Origin: Tipula vernalis
Lineage: Eukaryota > Arthropoda > Insecta > Diptera > Tipulidae
Reading direction: 5' to 3'
Assembly: GCA_958295665.1 (NCBI GenBank)
Contig: OY282558.1
Span: 50,909,389-50,973,388 of the forward strand
Length of the DNA stretch: 64,000 nucleotides
Below the pieces are notes generated by a model. It made no database searches. It was not told where the DNA came from and worked only from the letters and a program-made list of their open reading frames with translations. The stretch's first letter is position 1, and every line of letters begins with the position of its first letter. Positions 57,000-64,000 of the stretch are shown here, piece after piece. Both the position numbers and the translations under genes were made by a program.

Positions 57000-58346
57000 A
57001 ATGATGAGTGAATCGCTACAATCTTTAATAAAGATCTTTCTGATAGTTTCGAGGTGGATCTACGGTCGAAATAGCACAATGCGGCCATTTATTCTTGATA
57101 AATTAAGCAAACAGAAAAATTTGACTAAAGGCCAACGACGACAGTTTCTGGCAACATTATAGTTTCCACATAATTGGTCGGTGGTGTCTACACCGCCTTT
57201 AGTTTTGTTGTAAAATTCAATGGCCTCGGGCAAATTTTTTGGCCCACTTATAATTTTACCATTGATATGCAGCGTCGACAGAAGTAACACACATTTGTTT
57301 TTTTTTCGGAACGTACGATAAAATGGTATGGTTGAATTCAGTGCCCGATTTTTGGCTATAGTGAATGTAGGTGGCAAAAATCGCTTATTTTTTCGGATAG
57401 TGCCTACGAGAGTGGTTTTGTTTCGCGACAACTCCTCTGTCAATGGATAAGTTGTGAACCAATTATCTGTAGTTATGTTTCGGCCAGCTCCTTGTAGATG
57501 TTTCGACAATTTTTGCACTATGATTTCTGCTTTATTGGATAAATTATATGGCCCAGGATGTTGTTGCCCACAATAAACTTCTAGTTTTGAGGTATAAAAC
57601 GTTACGGAATCCACAGCTGAAAATATTTATATTCCATATTTCGCTGGTTTGTTTGGAATATGATGTCTAAAGCTACAATGCCCCCGAAAGCTTTCAAGCT
57701 TTTCATCGACCGTCACATAACATGCATCATTGTAGTTTTGTTCACAATTTGTATTGAACTTATCAAACATGTCCCGGATGGGGGCTAATTTGTCAATTTG
57801 ACGCCTTTCTTGTCGAGTGTCCACATTATCAAAGCGAATGCTCCGCATCAAAAACTGAAACCGGTTGTAGAACATTGTGGCGGGAAATATTTCCAATTCC
57901 ATCCCGTTTTTAACCCAAAGGTCACGGACGTGGACGTAATACAAATAAACTGTGCATTTCTATTCTATCGGTAGTACGCGCATGCTTAATATTTTAATAA
58001 TTTCCTTGTTGTTTGGTTATAAATAAGTTCGTATTTTCTACTATATAGTAGACAAAATTAAAAAAAAAGTTCCCAACTCTCTTGTGGTGTTTTAACATTT
58101 TAAGAATGGTCCGTTAGACTTGGTAAAGTTCTAAATATATTCTCCGACCGTGCTCTCCTAACAACAAAAGCCTTTTTTTCCAAATCGAGCCGTCTTTACC
58201 AATAAAGTTGTCTTAATTTGATTCATCAGCATTATTTTCAGTATCTAGCCCTCATTCGATGATTGGTCACCAATAAACTCATCCTCACTGTCTAATTCCG
58301 CTAATATTTGTCGTAGTCTCTCCTGTTCTGTCTCATAACTGAACAT
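57000..58346 (-). pseudogene. piggyBac-like transposase, three catalytic Asp present
   Basis: The transposase cuts and pastes the element at TTAA. A start at 58346 gives MFSYETEQERLRQI and an acidic stretch (AELDSEDEFIGDQSSNEG), then a stop. WKKKAFVVRRARSENIF follows in another frame. The open frame 57944-57627 has the N-terminal DDE region (MELEIFPATMFYNRFQFLMR, SIRFDN, DKLAPIRDMF) and the first catalytic Asp in YVTVDEKLESFRG (residue 80), then PNKPAKYGI. A stop and shift separate it from 57614-57060, with the second Asp in TTDNWF (residue 50) and the third in KTKGGVDTTDQLC (residue 143). After NLSRINGRIVLFRP the frame is lost. The catalytic set is complete, but the chain is cut at least three times. 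Confidence 0.92.
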
Positions 58347-58479
58347 CTAATAAAAACATACATATATGTTTACCGTTAATTTAAACCGTTAAAAAATATA
58401 TTGTTATTTTCTATTTACCTTTACTTTTATAATAATGATCTATCTGCCTGAACAAATAACCTAGATATAACCTAGAAGA

Positions 58480-58763
58480 CACAGGAAAATCAAAATATTG
58501 AATTACTATCCTGGGTGTAAGACACCCAAAAACTTAAAACGTAATTACTAATCTGGGTGTAAATGACCCAAACACTTTTTGTTTCTGGCGATGTTAAACC
58601 TTCGAATGACAAAACTTAACTGAAAATAATTTCAAGATGGAGGGAAATATATACAAGGCTAAAATATATATTGGTCTGAAGTTGGTGATGATTGTTTATT
58701 ATCCAAATTTTCGAACTCGAAAATAAATTGGGTCGATTACACCCATATGTTAGTAACGCAGGG
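58480..58763 (-). repeat. piggyBac end with TGGGTGTAA hairpins
   Basis: The terminal 280 bp contain CTGGGTGTAAGACACCCAAA (about 58510), CTGGGTGTAAATGACCCAAA (about 58552) and GGGTCGATTACACCCATATG (58731-58750). All are inverted pairs of TGGGTGTAA / TTACACCCA. Such subterminal repeats could be transposase binding sites (inference). The tip is CCCTGCGTTAC next to TTAA. Confidence 0.6.
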
Positions 58764-58869
58764 TTAAGAACAGCTATAAAATAAATTAAAATGAACAGTT
58801 TTTGTATCTTTTACTTACTTTTACTCTAGTAAAATAAAGTATAGTAATCATGAAAATTTTAGACCTTGA

Positions 58870-59130
58870 GATTTTTACATATTTATCTGTTTTGAGGTCC
58901 CCTGAGTCCGAAAAAGTGGGTTTCGAAATGGTGTCTGTCTGTCAGTCTGTATCCTATCTACAGCCCAGATGGTTTAACCAATCGAACTGAAACTTCAGAT
59001 TTAAGCTTTTTTTGATAAATTGGGAGGAAAGGAAGTGGCCACTCCCTTGGTCCAGAAAATTAATTTTGCAAGCATCTTAAAAAGTATAAGGTTTACAAAA
59101 AACTGTTTAATACAAAATGTTTCCAAAAAT
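58870..59130. repeat. Dispersed repeat with CCCTGAGTCCGAAAA and GTCTGTCTG
   Basis: GAGGTCCCCTGAGTCCGAAA, GGTGTCTGTCTGTCAGTCTG, then AACCAATCGAACTGAAACTT. The first two blocks recur, diverged and in the opposite orientation, near 29000-29120. The type is common in fly intergenic DNA; origin not assigned. Confidence 0.45.
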
Positions 59131-59199
59131 TAAAAAAAATAAAATTTCTCAAAATTCTCTGATCGTAAAACAAAGTCGTGTGTTGGCCACGCCTCCCAC

Positions 59200-60180
59200 G
59201 TAATGAGTATTTCCACCCTGATGTTCAATAACTTCAAGAAGTCTATTGTGTATTGAGTTGTAAAGTGACCCCAAATAGCGAAGGAAAATTTCGGCCCAGG
59301 CTGATTCTAAGCCGTCAATTAATTCGTCCTTATTCTCGAACTGCCTTCCTCATTCGTAGACTACCGTGATATCCATTACCAAACGTTTTCCATTATGTTT
59401 AAGTCGGGTGAATAAGGCGGCCAAAACAATAGTTCTACATTTGGCTCCGGAATCCACGTTTTGATTATCCTGGCAGTATGAATCGGGGCATTATCCAACG
59501 CTGTTCATTAAAATATTCGATAAATTTAGGAAAAGCTCGTTCCAAAACGGTCTTATAGGTATTTGCTGTCATTTTTACTGTCTGAAAATCTAAATCAATT
59601 ATTCCAAAAAAAGACACTGATTCCCACCACCCCCTTTACTGTACCTTTTGCTAAAAATAATTTCCTTTTTTCTTAGGTCATGAAAATAATAATTGTATCC
59701 ATCTGGCCCGTCCAAATTAAATTTTTTTCCATCGGAATAAACAACCTTATGCCACTCTCTGTCCCATCTAATGTGTTGCCTTGCAAAGCAAAGACTCTGG
59801 TTCCTGCGTGTTTCATTTAACAGCGGTTTTTTCTTAATTTTTTGAAAAGTTAAATGTGGGGAACGCTATATTATACGATGGACCGTTGCTCTGCTGGCCA
59901 TAACACTGGTTTTAGCCCTTATTTTGCTAATCGACAGGGTAAAATTTGAAGCTTCTCTAAGAATGGCCCGTCGGTCTTGGATTGTTGTAGCCGTGTTCAC
60001 ACGTTTTTTACTGTTTTTTCCATAGTTTTGGATGTTACTTAGACAATTATGCACAACGGTTGAACTTCTTCCAATTTTAGCAGCAATTTCCCGGATACTA
60101 TGGCCATCCTCATTGAAAGCCCGAATTTGGGCTTTTTCTTCTATATTCAAGAACTTTCCTTTATGCATAGTTGCGCACAC
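59200..60180 (-). pseudogene. Tc1/Tc3-like transposase, broken
   Basis: The frame 60180-59866 starts MCATMHKGKF; the second Met (60168) fits the family better. It holds the N-terminal HTH domains: LNIEEKAQIRAFNEDGHSIR, EIAAKIGRSSTVVHNCL, and a second HTH with DRRAILREASN and SKIRAKTSVMASRATVHRII. Past 59866 the DDE part continues in other frames: YSDGKKFNLDGPDGYNYYFH (first Asp, about 59740), DNAPIHTARIIKTWIP (second Asp, about 59495), LLFWPPYSPDLNIMENVW (about 59420-59450, with the third acidic residue). Normal size is about 340 residues, and nearly all domains are here, but with several shifts and stops. TIR material lies just upstream. Confidence 0.88.
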
Positions 60181-60254
60181 GTCAAGGTTTAGTCACGAAT
60201 ACCTACACTCTTTTAATTTAATTTTTTAGCCTTAGAAACAAGATATTTCAGTTG

Positions 60255-60484
60255 TTCTTAAACAAGTGAGACAAATAAATATGCAATTTTTAAAGATGCA
60301 CTCCGTTTTATTTAAAAAAAAGTAGCGGTTCTCTAAAGTACCTGCAAATTACTGTATGGGATATTTTCTTAATAGAGCCCTCTTCCGATATAACAATTAG
60401 AATTTGTTTAATTATGCATAGTATTGGAGAAACAATCTGATGTTTAAAAAAGAATAAGAGTTCTTAAACAAGTGAGACGGAGTG
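60255..60484 (-). repeat. Upstream terminal repeat of the Tc3-like element (IR/DR)
   Basis: The tip at 60484 reads on the minus strand CACTCCGTCTCACTTGTTTA AGAAC and is flanked by TA (60485-60486), the usual target. A second copy of the core (TTCTTAAACAAGTGAGAC) lies at about 60257, about 200 bp inward and in the same orientation. Two direct copies inside one long terminal repeat are the IR/DR layout of many Tc1-like elements. The other end of the element, past 59200, was not found. Confidence 0.7.
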
Positions 60485-60585
60485 TATGTGCCACCACAAT
60501 TCGTATACCACAGGGTGGTACTAATAACGATATAAACAAAATCAACAACTTGCGAATGTTGCTTTATCACCAGTAACAAGTCCTG

Positions 60586-60775
60586 ATGGTGAATTCAGCG
60601 AGGAAAATTCGCTAGCTCGTGATCACGAATTATTGAAATTTCGTCAACTTTTTACAAAAAAAGTATAGAGCAACCATAAAAAAAGACAAAAAAAATTGGA
60701 GGGGGTAAAAAAGTTGACGAAATTTCAATAATTCGTGATCACGAGCTAGCAAATTTTCCTCGCTGAATTCACCAT
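60586..60775. repeat. Palindromic MITE with 70-bp arms
   Basis: Arms 60586-60655 and 60705-60775 are reverse complements with only a 1-base length difference and one mismatch. Text: ATGGTGAATTCAGCGAGGAA, GCTAGCTCGTGATCACGAAT, TTGAAATTTCGTCAACTTTT. The 49-bp loop is A-rich. No coding content. Near-identity suggests a young insertion. No target duplication was identified. Confidence 0.9.
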
Positions 60776-61445
60776 GAACGGAAACCGACTGGAGTTTGTA
60801 TGTGTTAAGAAAGGAGTCTCATTATTAACATTCAAGTATCAGAGCCTTCCGCAACGAAGGCTATATTAATAATCCTAAATCAAATGCTTGAAACCGTTGA
60901 AGTGAGATGTTCAGTGATCTGTTGTGGTAGCAATATATAAACATTTAAGTAAAACTCACGAAGTTACTTCCCACGTCATCGACGGCCAAACAACTAGTGG
61001 GTTACGTAACAACACAGTCCATCGGCGTTATATGCCCTGATACTTTCAGTAGTATATGGTATATCTCACAGATAAAATCAAGTACATCGAAGACTTAATC
61101 AAGTTCATATATTTCGTTCTAGCTCCATATTCTCAAAGGATTTTAAGAATTCTTAAGGAGAACTATCAGAGGAAGCTGAACCACTATTAAAACTTTCTAG
61201 CGAGACCAATACATTTTCTACATGAACTCCGATCCAAGGCCCACGTCTAAACGATCTTTCAAAGAAAATTAGAAAAGTTAGAGTGTAGGATGTATGTGAA
61301 TCTTATTTTAACTATTATAAGCTAATTGCGTTGATTATACCGAATAGTCCACTCTGAGAGATTCAATTATGAATATGTATTTTATTTATTATGATTATCA
61401 TCATAAAATCTAGTAAGAAGATTTTTGTAAGAACTTGGATTATTT
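60776..61445. other. Non-coding or unrecognised
   Basis: Less AT-rich than its surroundings, with scattered short frames. Possibly decayed retroelement sequence preceding the integrase-like scrap, but no motif could be fixed. Confidence 0.3.
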
Positions 61446-61610
61446 TAATTGACGATTTTACCAAGTTTATCTGATTATACCTGACAAAAGCTTCTTATAC
61501 AAAAGAAAATGTCGTTAAGATCGATCTGCAGAATGTGAATTCCAGAAGACAAGGGGTATGTACCAAGGTTTTTTATGAGATGTTTAGCGAGCTGCTGTGC
61601 TAGCTAATGA
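61446..61610 (+). pseudogene. Possible LTR-retroelement integrase scrap
   Basis: LIDDFTKFI, a stop, then LYLTKASYTKENVVKIDLQN resembles the first Asp region of an integrase core (VIDDFTKFVxLYPTKxTxxKEVI). QGVCTKVFYEMFSELLC, after a break, is weakly like the second Asp region (SDxGxCFTSxEFxxL). Short and worn; low certainty. Confidence 0.4.
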
Positions 61611-62452
61611 TTGATGACATAATGGAAGCAAAATGTTCTATATGTCCTACCAGGTTTCTGTTTTTTTATAATTACAAATTTTAGGGATTTATTAAACCTG
61701 TTTAATTAAGTTTACAATTCGAGGCAAATTTCCTAAGTACCGCATTCCATTTGAAAGCTTGAATCACATTTTGTAAGCTTCCTTTGATCAATCAAGGAAT
61801 TCATTTACATTTGTACATATTTTATTAATATGTTCCATTTGTTTTATCGGCGAATAGTCATTTGTGGTTTAATCTTATTTCCTTTCTAAGGAATATTACA
61901 AGTAAAACTAAGATGTTTTATCTCTTTCCTTATAAATATATTTATAAGACAAAACAAGCAAAAAACTGCAAGAAAAATTATACTACAAGAGAGCACAAAA
62001 TGCAGCAAAAAATCCCCACACTAATTTACTTAAATAGTTTTTGTACATTAAACCAAACTAAATTAAAATAAATAAAAAGGAAACGTTAATTGAACACAGG
62101 CAATTAACTTTCGTACAGTATGTTTGTATGTGTTTATGTACATAGTACAAACATATAGTAAATGCGCGCCATCATATATTGGTATCATCCCTTGCACGTG
62201 CTTTATAAAGTGTTTCGTTTCATTTGTATAACACAAAATATTATCAAAACATTGTTGTACTTCTTGCCATGAATTTGAGAGACAATGTTGACACGTGGCA
62301 CGGGATCATCAAATCGTAAATCAAATTAAATTACGTTTTTCTGTCTTATGTCGCGTCGTATTTTTATTTTATTTTTTTTACACAACATTTCAGTTTCAAT
62401 TTTAAATCATTTGTGTCAGCTATGCTTTAAGGGTAGGTGATATGCTCGAGTA

Positions 62453-62475
62453 TTTTTTTTTTTTTTTTTTTTTGT
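62453..62475. repeat. Poly-T run
   Basis: 23 uninterrupted T, read directly. Could be a retroposed poly-A tail on the minus strand, but no element body was recognised beside it. Confidence 0.9.
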
Positions 62476-62835
62476 TGTAAAAAGGGAGACACCGATACCT
62501 TTAAGTCCAGCTCTGTAAAATGTGTTTTTTTTATACATATAGCTAATATATACGGCAGAGATACAATCTTCCTCTTCATCATGTCAAAATATTATCCTGC
62601 CAAATGAAGCAATTTTGCTTTTTAACTTTTATTTATCTGCACACACACTACACATTTTATCTACCAAACAAATAATAGGCACGTGACTTATTTATCCATT
62701 ACGATAAAATATTAACCCCTTTTATGTGTTTTTTTACATACATACATGATTTGTATGCATATGACATGATAATAGTTTCTTCATTTTTGGTGTTCAAATT
62801 AATTGTTCTACTATTTACCACCTAATTTAGATTAC

Positions 62836-62853
62836 AAAAAAAAAAAAAAAAAA
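62836..62853. repeat. Poly-A run
   Basis: 18 uninterrupted A, read directly. Confidence 0.9.
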
Positions 62854-64000
62854 TCGAACAACAAACAAATATCGTACCCCCCAAAAGTGAGAAGTAATTT
62901 TTATCTTAACAATACGAGTAGGTAAGGGAGGAATGTGTTTTGATTTATGGAGAAATCAGATAACACCAAACAACAACAAAAATTGTTTGGCATTTGATAC
63001 TCGATTTTTGGATTGGTTATGTTTTTGACTTTTGAAATTTATGTGTGCTTGCACGTCTATTAATAAAAAAAAGGGTTAGAAAAATTAGGTTTTGCTATTT
63101 TTAACTGACAGCCATACATATTAGAAATAATGATGCTGTGTACTCAATTTTTCCTATATACCTACGACCTATAGTACAAAATCAATCACACTGTATATGT
63201 ATGTACAAAAATTTACATATTGGTGCGGTATTCGAACAAATCGACCACACAAAAATATTTTTGTTGTCTATCTCTAGTCTATTACATGTATTATACACAA
63301 TATATAGGAATGGCTAATGAATGGATCATTTACAATTATGTCGAAAATTCACCCACCGGTCGTTTATGTGCAAAATATATCTACCTATATATGTATACCT
63401 ATATACCAAAAACACATTTGTTGGCATTTTCATGACTTTATATCATGATAATGGCAGAAATTCATTATTATTCCAGAATTTTGTTGTTTTTATTTTATTT
63501 TTTGTTAATTAATGCAATAAATTGAATTAATTGAGATATTCATTTTTATTGAAAATTTTATATTTTCTGTAATGGGTGTGGTACATAGCCTAGTTTGTAC
63601 CTATAGCAAAATAATGTTTTAAATTATTATAAATTTGTATTTCGTACCGTTTTTGTTATAAACAATTTAATAAAGTAATTATACAATTGTTAATATTAAT
63701 AGCTTTTAATTAATTATTTGAATATGCCAATTTTTTTATCGTGCTAAGTTAGATACCGAGATATTATCTCTAATATAATTTGAATTTTCGGCGTTAAATC
63801 GCATATAATCATGGCACTTTGATTTCTTAGAATATTTTATTTACCCGGATCTATTAATATATAAAGACACGAGCGACAAACCGTTTCTATAGGATTAAAT
63901 CATCGCCCCTTTTTTCACCGGAAAAATGTGTTACATATTTTGAAAAATAAATTTTCTTATTTTCCATATTTTTCCAATGAAACGTATATAATCATGCTTA

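Larger units (their letters stand above)
56215..58767 (-). mobile_element. piggyBac-like DNA transposon, degenerate, with an inner insertion
   Basis: One end is visible: TTAA (58764-58767) followed on the minus strand by CCCTGCGTTACTAACATATG, typical of piggyBac (TTAA target, CCC-start). The transposase runs from 58346 to about 57000. Its cysteine-rich C-terminus is found only at 56345-56215, which leaves about 650 bp of foreign or non-coding DNA in between. The second terminus was not found, so the lower limit is the end of the recognisable coding part. Confidence 0.82.
61611..64000. other. AT-rich region, no gene seen
   Basis: Only short frames without content. It contains a 23-base T-run (62453-62475), an 18-base A-run (62836-62853) and fly-type TATGTATGTAC/ATGTATACC simple motifs around 63190-63405. 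It could be intergenic or intronic. Confidence 0.5.

Noticed and set aside
61862..62071. 69-codon Lys/Asn-rich open frame
   Set aside because: Composition follows the AT-rich DNA; no domain or start context.

Overview
The window looks like a gene-poor, AT-rich stretch of a dipteran genome, most likely a higher fly. This is inferred from the mix of repeats: Ty3/gypsy, roo-like BEL/Pao, non-LTR elements, Helitrons, piggyBac and Tc1/Tc3-like elements, foldback/MITE palindromes and short TACATATGTA-type intergenic motifs. I cannot support any intact host protein gene, tRNA, rRNA or CRISPR array. Every coding signal I recognise belongs to a transposable element, and all carry stops, frameshifts or deletions. 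One cluster of exon-like segments (47.4-49.0 kb) stays unassigned.

Layout. 0-5.6 kb: an LTR piece, a decayed gypsy integrase (+), then the 3' part of a roo-like BEL element (-) with integrase, an env-like frame and a 3' LTR. 5.6-9.0 kb: a satellite of about 173 bp with a seven-monomer higher-order repeat of 1215 bp. 9.1-12.1 kb: no gene seen. 12.1-18.2 kb: a 6-kb array built on a 10-bp unit close to TTCYAGAATT, which is formally a continuous heat-shock element. 18.4-23.1 kb: Helitron and LINE fragments. 23.4-27.4 kb: a nearly full-length but broken Helitron (-) with HUH Rep, PIF1 helicase and a C-terminal endonuclease. 27.5-33.5 kb: simple repeats and non-coding DNA. 33.5-39.0 kb: a cluster of long inverted repeats (MITE/foldback), with a gypsy RNase H fragment inside it. 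39.25-41.85 kb: an internally deleted gypsy element keeping gag, protease and the integrase tail. 43.8-46.1 kb: another gypsy remnant (-). 47.4-50.9 kb: a broken gene of a transposase-like family I know only as uncharacterised, with exon-like neighbours. 51.6-54.7 kb: a LINE with ORF1 and ORF2 (-). 54.7-56 kb: gypsy and Helitron scraps (+). 56.2-58.8 kb: piggyBac (-). 59.1-60.5 kb: Tc3-like transposon (-). 60.6-64 kb: a palindromic MITE, a possible integrase scrap, and empty AT-rich DNA.

The parts do not form a pathway. They read as nested, mostly old mobile elements next to two satellites, as expected of pericentromeric or other heterochromatic DNA, or of a small-RNA-producing cluster (inference). 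The most striking items are the heat-shock-element satellite, the 1215-bp higher-order satellite, the near-perfect palindromes at 33.5-38.3 kb, and the uncharacterised transposase family at 49-51 kb. Boundaries given to the base are those I could read directly; the others are approximate.
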